Assembly: GCA_001770785.1 (NCBI GenBank)
Contig: MERZ01000106.1
Coordinates: 2,767-15,173 of the forward strand
DNA: 12,407 bases
DNA from: Burkholderiales bacterium RIFCSPHIGHO2_12_FULL_61_11
GTDB taxonomy: Bacteria > Pseudomonadota > Gammaproteobacteria > Burkholderiales > Burkholderiaceae_C
Direction: 5' to 3'
The position numbers and the translations under genes were made by a program. This document shows, piece after piece, positions 1 through 6,990 of this stretch. Every line of letters starts with the position of its first letter. The first letter of the stretch is position 1. The notes under the pieces were generated by a model that searched no databases, had not been told where the DNA came from, and saw nothing but the letters and a program-made list of their open reading frames with translations.

Positions 1-812
1 CCATGGCCGGGCCCGACCTTGACCGCGATTCAACCTCGCTGGACCTGCCCCCAGTCGATTACGCTGCTGATTTGACAGCTTCCAGTGCCCGAGGGACGGG
101 CGGTATGCCGCTAAAAGGCTTGAGAATCGGTCTTCCCACGCAGTTCCTTGGTGCCGGCTGCTCGCCCGACGTGCTGGCCGCCGTGCGCGGCGCGCTGGCC
201 GAGCTGGAAAAGCTCGGCGCCACGCTGGTCGACGTGAGCCTGCCGCTGACCGAGCTGTCGATTCCGGTCTACTATGTGATCGCGCCGGCCGAAGCCAGCA
301 GCAACCTGAGCCGCTTTGACGGCGTGCGCTATGGCCACCGCGCGGCACACTACACCGACCTGACCGACATGTACAAAAAGTCGCGATCCGAAGGCTTTGG
401 CCTTGAGGCAAAGCGCCGCATCATGATCGGAACCTATGTGCTGTCGCACGGCTACTACGACGCCTATTACCTGAAAGCGCAAAAAATCCGCCGCCTGATT
501 GCCCAGGACTTCCAGAAAGCCTTCGCGCAATGCGACATCATTGCCGGGCCGGTGTCACCCACCGTGGCCTGGAAGATCGGCGAGAAATCAGACGACCCGG
601 TGGCCAACTACCTGGCCGACATCTACACGCTGCCAGCGAGCCTGGCAGGCCTGCCCGGCATGAGCATTCCAGCCGGTTTCGGTGCCCATGGCATGCCGGT
701 GGGCCTGCAGCTGATTGGAAACTATTTCAAGGAAGCGCAGCTGCTGGGAACGGCCCACCAGTTCCAGTTGGCGACGGACTGGCATGAAATACCACCGGAG
801 GCATTGGCATGA
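1..812 (+). CDS. gatA: Glu-tRNA(Gln)/Asp-tRNA(Asn) amidotransferase subunit A, C-terminal part
   Basis: This is the 3' part of gatA; the frame is open from the first bases of the window and the 5' end lies outside. GatA is the glutaminase subunit of GatCAB: it releases ammonia from glutamine, which is channelled to GatB to amidate Glu-tRNA(Gln) or Asp-tRNA(Asn). About 269 residues are visible, against roughly 480-490 for a whole GatA. The amidase Lys-Ser-Ser catalytic triad is in the missing N-terminal half, so catalysis cannot be judged here. Visible family features are MAGPD near the window start, a DSTSLD segment, the stretch around [30 protein letters not shown], and the conserved C-terminal [13 protein letters not shown] and GLQLIGNYF. 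The ATG at position 3 is an internal methionine, not a start. The stop TGA (810-812) overlaps the gatB start in ATGA, so the two are translationally coupled. Confidence 0.95.
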   Translation, partial: MAGPDLDRDSTSLDLPPVDYAADLTASSARGTGGMPLKGLRIGLPTQFLGAGCSPDVLAAVRGALAELEKLGATLVDVSLPLTELSIPVYYVIAPAEASSNLSRFDGVRYGHRAAHYTDLTDMYKKSRSEGFGLEAKRRIMIGTYVLSHGYYDAYYLKAQKIRRLIAQDFQKAFAQCDIIAGPVSPTVAWKIGEKSDDPVANYLADIYTLPASLAGLPGMSIPAGFGAHGMPVGLQLIGNYFKEAQLLGTAHQFQLATDWHEIPPEALA

Positions 813-2299
813 CTGGCATGAACAAGACCAAAAAATCCCTGCTGGTGCAGGGCTACGAAATCGTCATCGGCTTTGAAACCCACGCCCAGCTCACAACGAA
901 ATCGAAGCTGTTCAGCCGCGCCTCCATTGCCTTTGGTGCCGAGCCCAACACGCAAGCCTCGGCCGTCGACTTTGCCCTGCCCGGCGCGCTGCCGGTGATG
1001 AACAAGGGCGCGGTGCAACGCGCTATCGAGTTCGGCCTGGCTGTCAACGCCCACATTGCAAAGCAGAGCGTCTTCGCGCGAAAAAACTACTTTTACCCCG
1101 ACCTGCCCAAGGGCTACCAGATCAGCCAGTTCGAAATCCCAGTGGTGCAGGGCGGCGTGGTCGAGTTCTTCCTTGACGGCGAAAGGAAATCGGTGCGCCT
1201 GGTGCGCGCGCACCTCGAAGAAGATGCCGGAAAATCATTGCATGAAGACTTCGTCGGCATGAGTGGCATCGACCTGAACCGAGCCGGCACGCCGCTGCTG
1301 GAAATCGTCACCGAGCCCGACATGCGCTCCACCGCCGAGGCCGTGGCTTACGCCAGGGAACTGCACAAGATTGTCACCTGGATCGGCATTTGCGACGGCA
1401 ACATGCAGGAAGGCAGCTTCCGCTGCGACGCCAACGTGTCGGTACGCAGGCCCGGCGAGCCGCTCGGCACGCGCCGCGAAATCAAGAACCTGAACAGTTT
1501 CAAGTTCATGCAGCAGGCGATGGATTACGAGGTGCGCTGGCAAATCGGACAGCTCGAAGACGGCCACGCGATCGAGCAGGCCACCGTGCTGTTTGACCCC
1601 GACACGGGCGAAACGCGTTCCATGCGAAGCAAGGAAGACGCAGCCGACTACCGCTATTTTCCCGACCCGGACCTGCCGCCGCTGGTGATTGGCCGGGACT
1701 GGGTGGAGCGCGTGCGCGCCGAGATGACCGAGTTGCCGCGCGTGATGGCGCAGCGCTTCGTGGCCGACTACGGCCTGTCCGAGTACGACGCCGGCCAGCT
1801 CACGCAAAGCAAGGCCATTGCCACGTATTTTGAAACAGTTGCACATATAAGCGGCGCTCCAAAACTTGCGGCAAATTGGGTGCTCGGAGAGGTGTCAGCG
1901 TTGCTAAATCGGCTTCAAGTGGACATTAACGCCGTCGGAGTACCGGTGCCAACTGCACTCGGTGAACTCATTCGCCGTGTTGCCGACAATACGATCTCCC
2001 ACTCTGGCGCCAAGATTGCGTTTCAGGAGATGTGTTCACGCATTCACGAAGAAATCAGCGACCTTGCTGCGTTTATCGAGAACATCATTGAGTCGCGCAA
2101 TCTCAAGCAGATGAGCGACACCGGCGAGCTGGAAAGAATCATTGATGCGGTGCTGGCGGCCAACGCCAAAAACGTTGACCAAGTTCGTGCCGGCAATGTC
2201 AAGGCCTTCAACGCGCTGGTCGGCCAGGCCATGAAGGCCAGCCAAGGCAAGGCCAATCCGGCGCAGGTGAACGAACTGCTGAAGAAAAAACTGGCTTGA
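809..2299 (+). CDS. gatB: Asp/Glu-tRNA amidotransferase subunit B
   Basis: GatB binds the misacylated tRNA, activates the tRNA-bound Glu or Asp with ATP and completes amidation with ammonia from GatA. The 496-residue protein is close to the usual length of about 480-490. Family motifs are in order: [13 protein letters not shown] (16-28), [20 protein letters not shown] (87-106), HLEEDAGKS (135-143), the signature [17 protein letters not shown] (155-171), [13 protein letters not shown] (201-213), [11 protein letters not shown] (223-233), [20 protein letters not shown] (262-281), and the C-terminal YqeY-like end [10 protein letters not shown] (467-476) to [17 protein letters not shown] 809 is preferred because GGAG lies 8 nt upstream (797-800); ATG 818 is the alternative. 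Residues about 341-432 (nt 1829-2105) are unusual: GC falls to about 52% from about 70% just before, and the stretch from SALLNRLQ to IENIIESR differs from the usual betaproteobacterial form. The frame is intact, so the gene is probably functional. Confidence 0.97.
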   Translation: MTGMNKTKKSLLVQGYEIVIGFETHAQLTTKSKLFSRASIAFGAEPNTQASAVDFALPGALPVMNKGAVQRAIEFGLAVNAHIAKQSVFARKNYFYPDLPKGYQISQFEIPVVQGGVVEFFLDGERKSVRLVRAHLEEDAGKSLHEDFVGMSGIDLNRAGTPLLEIVTEPDMRSTAEAVAYARELHKIVTWIGICDGNMQEGSFRCDANVSVRRPGEPLGTRREIKNLNSFKFMQQAMDYEVRWQIGQLEDGHAIEQATVLFDPDTGETRSMRSKEDAADYRYFPDPDLPPLVIGRDWVERVRAEMTELPRVMAQRFVADYGLSEYDAGQLTQSKAIATYFETVAHISGAPKLAANWVLGEVSALLNRLQVDINAVGVPVPTALGELIRRVADNTISHSGAKIAFQEMCSRIHEEISDLAAFIENIIESRNLKQMSDTGELERIIDAVLAANAKNVDQVRAGNVKAFNALVGQAMKASQGKANPAQVNELLKKKLA

Positions 2300-2305
2300 G
2301 GGTCT

Positions 2306-2332
2306 GGCGATCCGGCTGACATCCGGATTGCC
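2306..2332 (+). terminator. Hairpin just downstream of gatB, candidate transcription terminator
   Basis: The arms GGCGATCCGG (2306-2315) and CCGGATTGCC (2323-2332) form a 10-bp stem with one G-U wobble and a 7-nt loop. It begins 6 nt after the gatB stop codon. The downstream bases are A-rich (ATTAAAAATAT) rather than a T tract, so intrinsic termination on the + strand is not assured. It sits between convergent genes and could slow transcription from either side. Confidence 0.5.
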
Positions 2333-2392
2333 ATTAAAAATATAGCCGCTTGCGCCCGTCCTTCTTGGACTAAAAGCCAATTTTACTTAACC
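2333..2392. other. AT-rich convergent spacer, possible dispersed intergenic repeat
   Basis: This spacer lies between the gatB hairpin and the stop codon of the convergent DUF4124-type gene. It contains ATATAGCCGCTTGCGCCCG followed by a 4-bp/5-nt mini-hairpin (GTCC-TTCTT-GGAC) and GCCAATTTTA. From memory, sequences of this pattern (TAGC-TGCTTGCGC) recur between genes in Comamonadaceae. Only one copy is present here, so repeat status cannot be shown from the window. Confidence 0.25.
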
Positions 2393-3067
2393 CTAGTTTT
2401 TCACGGTGGTCTTGGGGCGGTTCGCGACTGCATTGGCAGGCGCGTCCCCTGACGATGCCCAAAGCTCCTTGAGCTTGACCAGCTCTTCGTCAAAACGCCG
2501 GTTGACGCGCTTTTTTTCCAGTTCTTGATCCAGAATGAATTTCTTCTGCACAAGCATGCTGCTGTCGTTTTCCTCCAGCCTGCGCTTGAGTGCAGACGGA
2601 GCCTTACTCGGATCTTTCACGTAAAACTCAAATTCGCTATTGACGGCCTTGCGATGCTCGACCAGTTCCAGCGTTCTTTTGCTGGAAGCCTTGATGACTT
2701 CGTCAATCTGGGAAAGTGCCGTGGCGCGCTCCTGATCGTGTACCGCACGGCTGGGATAACGCAGCAGCAGGGCCCGGTCGCGGCGCTTTTCCTCGGCTTC
2801 GCGGGCACGCAGTTCGGCGGCTCGTCTGTCTTTTTCTTGCTGCGCGGCCTGTTCGTGCGCGGTCAGAGACGGGCCAATCTGGCGCTTGACGGTGCCGCTG
2901 CGAGTCAGCTCCTGCTGCGAGCGGTCCAGGCATTCAATAATCGGCCGGTCCGCCGTGAGGGTGCGGCCTTTTGCATCGACACAGGTGTAAATGCCCTGCG
3001 CCGCCGCATTGCCGCCCAGGCAGGCGACCCAGAGCAGACCCACTGTAAGCGTTGTTTGCGAAAGCAA
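2393..3067 (-). CDS. Exported DUF4124-type protein with long charged coiled-coil region
   Basis: This 224-residue protein probably acts in the periplasm. It starts at TTG 3067, chosen because GAGGA lies 6 nt upstream and because the resulting N-terminus is a signal peptide (hydrophobic residues 7-20, likely cleavage after AAA at 21-23). Residues 25-50 (GIYTCVDAKGR ... IIECLD, with Cys29 and Cys46) match the start of the DUF4124 family, whose molecular role is not known. Residues about 68-215 are very rich in Glu, Lys, Arg and Ala and are predicted by eye to form a long helix or coiled coil. The tail is Ala/Asn-rich. The gene begins 9 bp after the pyrE stop codon, and its Shine-Dalgarno overlaps that stop, so it is probably co-transcribed with pyrE. 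No functional link between the two is evident. Confidence 0.8.
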   Translation of the reverse strand: MLSQTTLTVGLLWVACLGGNAAAQGIYTCVDAKGRTLTADRPIIECLDRSQQELTRSGTVKRQIGPSLTAHEQAAQQEKDRRAAELRAREAEEKRRDRALLLRYPSRAVHDQERATALSQIDEVIKASSKRTLELVEHRKAVNSEFEFYVKDPSKAPSALKRRLEENDSSMLVQKKFILDQELEKKRVNRRFDEELVKLKELWASSGDAPANAVANRPKTTVKN

Positions 3068-3076
3068 TTTAAGTCC

Positions 3077-3835
3077 TCAATCGACGCCGTAGCGTTCGCG
3101 GTAAGCCAGCACAGACTGGTAATGTGTTTGCAAGAGCAGTGCACCAGCGGCATCGACTGCCGACGCGCTGCTTTGCAAAGACAGATACTGCAGCAAGTCG
3201 GTCAGGCGCGCAATCGCGCAAACCTGCAGACCCAACTGTGTGCTGACATACTGCACAGCGCTGTAGTTCACGTCAAGCCCATTCTCGGTGGCCTTTTCCT
3301 GCCGGTCCAGCGCAATCACCACGGCATGGGGCGTGGCCCCAGCGGCCCGGATGATGGCAATCGATTCGCGCACCGCCGTGCCGGCCGACATCACGTCATC
3401 GACAATCAGCACCCGGCCTTTCACCGGTGCACCGACCAGCGTGCCGCCCTCGCCATGGTCCTTGGCTTCCTTGCGGTTGTAGGCAAATGGCAGGTTGCGC
3501 CCCAGCCGCGCCAGCTCGATGGCCAACGCCGTGGCCAGCGGAATGCCCTTGTAGGCCGGGCCAAAAATCATGTCAAACTGCAAGCCGCTGCGCTGCTCCT
3601 CGGCCAGCAGGCAGCGCGCATAAAATTGCGCCAGCCGGCCCAGCTTGGCACCGTCATCAAACAGGCCCGCGTTGAAAAAATACGGGCTGATGCGGCCAGC
3701 CTTGGTTTTGAACTGGCCAAAACGCAGCACCCCCGATTCAACGGCAAACTGCACGAATTGCTGGGCCAGCGCGGGATCGGGGGATGCCCCGGAAGTCGTC
3801 TGGCCCCTGTTGTCTGCTTGCCCTGCCTCACTCAT
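3077..3835 (-). CDS. pyrE: Orotate phosphoribosyltransferase
   Basis: PyrE converts orotate and PRPP to orotidine 5'-monophosphate, the fifth step of de novo pyrimidine synthesis, in the cytoplasm. The 252-residue protein has FNAGLFDDGAKL (54-65), FGPAYKGIPLA (91-101), the flexible catalytic-loop region YNRKEAKDHGEGG (119-131), and the PRPP-binding motif VLIVDDVMSAGTA (142-154). It is longer than the roughly 213-residue enterobacterial enzyme, with a poorly conserved N-terminal leader of about 20 residues and a C-terminal extension from about 215. I recall similar extensions in Burkholderiales. ATG 3835 is chosen for AAGGAA 6 nt upstream; the frame stays open further upstream, but that part is antisense to the exonuclease gene. 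The start lies only 10 bp from the divergent exonuclease start, so its promoter must lie inside that gene's 5' coding region. Confidence 0.96.
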   Translation of the reverse strand: MSEAGQADNRGQTTSGASPDPALAQQFVQFAVESGVLRFGQFKTKAGRISPYFFNAGLFDDGAKLGRLAQFYARCLLAEEQRSGLQFDMIFGPAYKGIPLATALAIELARLGRNLPFAYNRKEAKDHGEGGTLVGAPVKGRVLIVDDVMSAGTAVRESIAIIRAAGATPHAVVIALDRQEKATENGLDVNYSAVQYVSTQLGLQVCAIARLTDLLQYLSLQSSASAVDAAGALLLQTHYQSVLAYRERYGVD

Positions 3836-3836
3836 T

Positions 3837-3845
3837 GGAAATTCC
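3837..3845. promoter_or_regulatory. Shared 9-bp palindrome carrying Shine-Dalgarno elements of two divergent genes
   Basis: The bases between the starts of pyrE and the exonuclease gene include GGAAATTCC, a palindrome around one central base. Read on the minus strand, its GGAA (preceded by AA) is the pyrE ribosome binding site; read on the plus strand, its GGAA lies 5 nt before TTG 3846. One short element thus serves translation of two divergent genes. No convincing -10/-35 pair was found in the 10-bp gap, as expected for promoters displaced into the opposite genes. Confidence 0.45.
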
Positions 3846-4250
3846 TTGTTTAAATTAACCAGCCTCAACCTCAACGGTATCCGTTCCGCCGCCAGCAAAG
3901 GCCTGCAGGACTGGGTGGCCCAGTCCATGCCGGATTGTATTTGCGTGCAGGAACTCAAGGCGCAAGCCTTTGACATGAGCGGCCGCTTCGAGGAAATCGC
4001 CGGTCTCAAAGGTTATTTTCATTTTGCCGAAAAAAAAGGCTATTCCGGCGTCGGCATCTATACGCGTCACGAGCCCAGCGACGTGATCGTGGGCTATGGC
4101 TCGACGGAATTTGACACCGAGGGCCGCTACATTGAACTGCGTTTTGACCGCCCTGGCCGACAGCAAAGCCCCAAGCTGTCCATCATCAGCGGCTACTTCC
4201 CCAGCGGCTCGTCGGGCGAGGAGCGGCAGGCCGCCAAGTTCCGCTTATGA
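3846..4250 (+). pseudogene. xth: Exonuclease III, N-terminal fragment (reading frame broken by duplication)
   Basis: Exonuclease III is the major AP endonuclease and 3' repair exonuclease of base-excision repair. This ORF of 134 codons begins at TTG 3846 (MFKLTSLNLNGIRSA). It holds the N-terminal active-site elements of the EEP fold: the Asn of LNLNG (residue 8, E. coli Asn7), Glu36 in CVQELK (E. coli Glu34, metal ligand), and Tyr117 in SGYFPSG (E. coli Tyr109). After KFR the frame enters the 19-bp spacer, gains one Leu and stops at TGA 4248-4250. It therefore lacks the Asp/Asn of GDINIAH, the later Asp and the SDH motif, and cannot be active alone. Removing one repeat unit plus spacer (299 bp) would restore a continuous protein of about 286 residues, so the ancestral gene was intact. 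GGAA lies 5 nt upstream of TTG. Confidence 0.85.
3967..4246 (+). repeat. 280-bp direct repeat, copy 1, inside the exonuclease III gene
   Basis: By manual comparison this copy is identical to 4266-4545 at every base, including a run of eight A residues. The offset is 299 bp, which is not a multiple of three, so the duplication shifts the frame. It encodes the stretch from FDMSGRFEEI to RQAAKFR. No target-site duplication, transposase or terminal inverted repeat flanks it. Confidence 0.97.
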
Positions 4251-4265
4251 TGGACAGCTTGGGGC
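4168..4265. repeat. Inverted repeat: spacer between the two 280-bp copies is a reverse-complement copy of repeat sequence
   Basis: The 19-bp spacer 4247-4265 is the exact reverse complement of 4168-4186. Allowing one mismatch at 4246, the pairing extends to 22 of 23 bases (4243-4265 with 4168-4190). The same 19 bases recur at 4467-4485 in copy 2, so the spacer can pair on either side. The mRNA could form a 19-23 bp stem with a loop of about 52 nt that buries the ATG at 4247. Such an inverted, templated filler at a duplication junction is a hallmark of template switching during DNA synthesis, in the cell or in an amplification step. Confidence 0.93.
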
Positions 4266-5005
4266 CCTTTGACATGAGCGGCCGCTTCGAGGAAATCGCC
4301 GGTCTCAAAGGTTATTTTCATTTTGCCGAAAAAAAAGGCTATTCCGGCGTCGGCATCTATACGCGTCACGAGCCCAGCGACGTGATCGTGGGCTATGGCT
4401 CGACGGAATTTGACACCGAGGGCCGCTACATTGAACTGCGTTTTGACCGCCCTGGCCGACAGCAAAGCCCCAAGCTGTCCATCATCAGCGGCTACTTCCC
4501 CAGCGGCTCGTCGGGCGAGGAGCGGCAGGCCGCCAAGTTCCGCTTTCTGGCCGAGTTCTACCCGCACCTGGCGGCCCTGAAGGAAACCCGCGACTTCGTG
4601 CTGTGCGGCGACATCAACATCGCGCACCAGGAAATCGATCTGAAAAACTTCAAGGGCAATAAAAAGAACAGCGGCTTTTTGCCCGAGGAGCGGGCCTGGA
4701 TGACCGAACTGCTGCGCGATGCCGAGCTGGTCAACGAAGCCGCTGACGAATTAACCCAGAGCACCGGCGTCAGGGGTGGCGGCATGGTCGATGTCTACCG
4801 AGCGCTGCACCCCGCGACGACCGGCGACGCCTACACCTGGTGGAGCAACCGCGGCCAGGCCTATGCCAAAAACGTCGGCTGGCGACTGGACTACCACCTC
4901 GCGACGCCCGCGGCGGCGGCGACTGCCCGCTCCGCCGCGATTTACAAAGACCAGCGTTTCAGCGACCACGCGCCCTTGACGATCGAGTACGACTGGGACC
5001 TTTGA
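4247..5005 (+). pseudogene. xth: Exonuclease III, C-terminal fragment with duplicated middle segment
   Basis: This frame of 252 codons starts at ATG 4247, overlapping the upstream fragment's stop in ATGA. The first seven residues (MMDSLGP) come from the inverted spacer and repeat junction; residues 8-99 repeat the upstream ORF. It carries Tyr83 (SGYFPSG), Asp122 and Asn124 in GDINIAH, FLPEERAWM (144-152), the metal/active-site Asp215 in WRLDYHLA, and Asp240-His241 in SDHAPL, so the C-terminal half of the active site is complete. It lacks the LNLNG Asn and the VQE Glu. It also has about 20 extra residues (about 161-180, a VNEAADELTQ ... RGGGM segment) before VDVYRALHP compared with the usual family form. 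Reinitiation at ATGA is possible, but no Shine-Dalgarno precedes ATG 4247. Function would need association of both fragments; more likely the gene is inactive or the break is artefactual. Confidence 0.8.
4266..4545 (+). repeat. 280-bp direct repeat, copy 2, inside the exonuclease III gene
   Basis: Exact second copy of 3967-4246. At its left edge it joins the 19-bp inverted spacer; at its right edge it continues into the unique 3' part of the gene (FLAEFYPHL). Perfect identity at all codon positions means the event is very recent or was introduced during sequencing or assembly. Confidence 0.97.
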
Positions 5006-5112
5006 TGGGCTATTGATCACACAGCGTCAACCAGGTAGGCGTGCGTGTCTGCTTTCGCCTGGACCCATTTTGGTCATTCGGCAGCGACGGTTGCGGTGCT
5101 CGTCCGTTTTCA

Positions 5113-5133
5113 ATAGCTGCGGTATCAAGCTAT
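5113..5133. other. Small inverted repeat at the 3' end of the ABC permease gene
   Basis: ATAGCT (5113-5118) and AGCTAT (5128-5133) flank a 9-nt loop, and the permease stop codon (5130-5132 on the minus strand) lies in one arm. On the minus strand the downstream bases read TGAAAACGG, with no T tract, so this is a weak terminator candidate. The rest of the 124-bp convergent spacer (5006-5129) shows nothing else. Confidence 0.25.
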
Positions 5134-5909
5134 CGCGCCAGTCCCGGATAGAGCCTGGACGCCAGAGCCAGCATCACCGCAAACACCAGCAGCATCACGC
5201 CAAAGCTCGTGCTGCTGGCATGGAGGCTCTTGCCGCCGACAATCATCGCCCCGCGCAGCACGTCCACCAGATAGGTCAGGGGGTTGAATACTGCGATGGC
5301 CTTGAGCCAGGCGGGCATCAGGTCCAGGGGGTAGAGGGCATTCGACGCAAAAAATAGCGGCATCGTCAGCACCTGACCGATGCCCATGAATCGCTCACGC
5401 GTCTTGACAATACAAGCAATGAGCAGCGAGAAGGTCGAAAAGATGCACGATCCAATGAAGACGCCGGAAGCCACGGTCAGCATGGGCAACAGCTCCCAGC
5501 GTATGTTTACCTCCAGGGCAATCGCCACCAGGTAAACCACGGCGGCCTGTACCAGTCCGCGCAGTCCCGCCGCCACGGCCTTGCCCAGCACCAGCGCGCT
5601 GCGATGGGCCGGCGTGACCAACAGCTTGTGGACGATGCCCAGGTCGCGCTCCCAGATGACCGCGATGCCATAGAAGATGGCGCTGAAAAGAATGCTTTGG
5701 GCGAGTATCCCCGGCGCCATGTAGTCCAGGTAGCGCAGGTTTCCGGTTGGTATGCCCCGCACCTGACTGAAGACTTGGCCGAACACGGCCAACCACAGCA
5801 CCGGCTGCACGGCGCGCGAAAGCAGCTCGGTCGGGTCACGCATCAGCTTGCGTACCTCGGCATCAACGACGGCAGCACTCTCGTAGATAAAATTGAGCAT
5901 GTCTTTCAC
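5130..5909 (-). CDS. ABC-2 type transporter permease
   Basis: This 259-residue integral membrane protein is the membrane half of an ABC-2 (DrrB/NodJ-like) exporter. About six hydrophobic segments are visible, near residues 34-48, 65-85, 113-133, 143-167, 181-198 and 236-252. Between the second and third is ERDLGIVHKLLVTPAHRSAL (87-106), the cytoplasmic coupling region that is well conserved in ABC-2 permeases. NPLTYLVDVLRGAM (209-222) before the last segment is also typical. GTG 5909 is chosen because it overlaps the ATPase stop as GTGA, implying translational coupling; ATG 5900, three codons later, is the alternative. The substrate cannot be told; family members export drugs, lipooligosaccharides or polyketides. 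Confidence 0.93.
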   Translation of the reverse strand: MKDMLNFIYESAAVVDAEVRKLMRDPTELLSRAVQPVLWLAVFGQVFSQVRGIPTGNLRYLDYMAPGILAQSILFSAIFYGIAVIWERDLGIVHKLLVTPAHRSALVLGKAVAAGLRGLVQAAVVYLVAIALEVNIRWELLPMLTVASGVFIGSCIFSTFSLLIACIVKTRERFMGIGQVLTMPLFFASNALYPLDLMPAWLKAIAVFNPLTYLVDVLRGAMIVGGKSLHASSTSFGVMLLVFAVMLALASRLYPGLAR

Positions 5910-6718
5910 CCCCGTCCCCGGAAAGCTTCGCGGCTTTCACGCACATCGCGGTAGTGGCCGCCATGCTCGATCACCGCGCCGCTGAAATGGGCAAACACAT
6001 CGCCCAGATTGGCCTCGGGACCCACCTGCGCCTTGAGCTCAGCGGGTTTGCCCACAACGGCCAGGCGACCCTGATGGAGAATGGCTAGTTCGTCGCAAAG
6101 GATGTCGGCCTCTTCCATGTCGTGGGTGGTGATCAGGATGGTCATTCCTTTGTCCTGCCGCAATTGCAACAGCCTTTCCCACACGGTCCTTCGAGCGACG
6201 GGGTCCAAGCCCAGTGTCGGCTCGTCCAGAAACAGCACTTCGGGATAATGCAGCGTCGCCTGAGCGATCTCGAGCCGCCGAACCATGCCGCCGGAGTAGG
6301 TTTTAACCAGTTTCCCCGCAGCATCCTCGAGACCGGCAAACGCCAGGGCCTCGCTCACGCGTGCCGCACGCTCTGCACCGCGCAGACCCTGCAAACGTGC
6401 TGACAGGTTCAGATTTTCGGTGGCCGTCAGTGCGCCATCGGCTGACAGCAACTGCGGCACATAGCCAATACGCCGCCTCACCTCGACCGGGTCCGCCGCG
6501 ACATCGAAACCAGCAACTGTTGCCGAGCCGGAGCTCGCTTCGAGCAGCGTGGTGAGAATCTTGATGGCCGTGCTCTTGCCCGCGCCATTGGGACCCAAGA
6601 GGCCAAAGATCAGGCCGCGCACCACATTCAGGTTCAGCCGGTCGAGCGCGGTGAAGTGGTCGAAGCGCTTGCTCAACTCGACGGTGGCAATGACGACATG
6701 TTGGTTGGTTCCAGCCAT
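5906..6718 (-). CDS. ABC-2 type exporter ATP-binding protein
   Basis: This 270-residue cytoplasmic ATPase powers the adjacent permease. Motifs are complete: Walker A GPNGAGKST (42-50), Q-loop Gln89 in YVPQ, ABC signature YSGGM (141-145), Walker B VLFLDEP (161-167) followed by the D-loop LGLDP, and the switch His199 in TTHDMEEAD. The DrrA/NodI/CcmA-like subfamily fits the permease type. The C-terminal 45 residues, after the ATPase core, are typical in length for these exporters. The start at ATG 6718 lacks a clear Shine-Dalgarno (upstream GCATCCCGCC), so initiation may be weak. It is the first gene of a two-gene operon; no promoter could be assigned confidently. Confidence 0.95.
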   Translation of the reverse strand: MAGTNQHVVIATVELSKRFDHFTALDRLNLNVVRGLIFGLLGPNGAGKSTAIKILTTLLEASSGSATVAGFDVAADPVEVRRRIGYVPQLLSADGALTATENLNLSARLQGLRGAERAARVSEALAFAGLEDAAGKLVKTYSGGMVRRLEIAQATLHYPEVLFLDEPTLGLDPVARRTVWERLLQLRQDKGMTILITTHDMEEADILCDELAILHQGRLAVVGKPAELKAQVGPEANLGDVFAHFSGAVIEHGGHYRDVRESREAFRGRG

Positions 6719-6741
6719 GGCGGGATGCTAGCATCTGCGCT

Positions 6742-6990
6742 GTGTTCCTCAGTGATCTGAACGAGCAATTTACGCGCAGCACATTCAGCCGCGGGAAGTT
6801 CCGCTTCGGGCCGACTGCCGACATCGAGAGGAAAAATGTGGATTTTTTTGATGGCACGACCATCACCTGGCAACCCCCTGGTATCGCAGCCACCGCCGGC
6901 CCGGCCGTGAATGATCGGAAGTTGGTGGGCGCCATGGAACTCACCAGCAACGACGGCCCCAAGTTCAGCCGGAGCGCCTGCACAAAAAAA
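6742..6990 (+). pseudogene. Coding-like fragment between the ABC operon and the CigR-like gene
   Basis: This stretch of more than 300 bp between two minus-strand genes has no complete gene. One plus-strand frame is open through it and uses mostly G or C at third codon positions, like the real genes nearby. It reads FLSDLNEQF, GKFRFGPTADIERKN, VDFFDGTTITWQPPG, LVGAMELTSNDGPKF. The possible GTG start at 6742 has no Shine-Dalgarno. There is no stop before the frame runs into the terminator hairpin at 6992 and the antisense of the next gene, so a normal 3' end is lacking. It may be a remnant of a deleted gene. I do not recognise the family, and it may be chance. Confidence 0.22.

Noticed and set aside
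2525..3853. Long plus-strand open frame (442 codons) opposite pyrE and the DUF4124-type gene
   Set aside because: It is antisense to two genes with clear family motifs and ribosome sites, and its translation is Arg/Gln/His-rich without motifs; typical shadow of high-GC coding DNA.
3836..4009. N-terminal extension of pyrE to an ATG at 4009
   Set aside because: The extension is antisense to the exonuclease start region and lacks a ribosome site, while ATG 3835 has AAGGAA 6 nt upstream.
3967..4545. Mobile element or integron cassette as the cause of the 280-bp repeat
   Set aside because: The repeat is internal exonuclease coding sequence, with no terminal inverted repeats, target duplications, transposase or attachment site.
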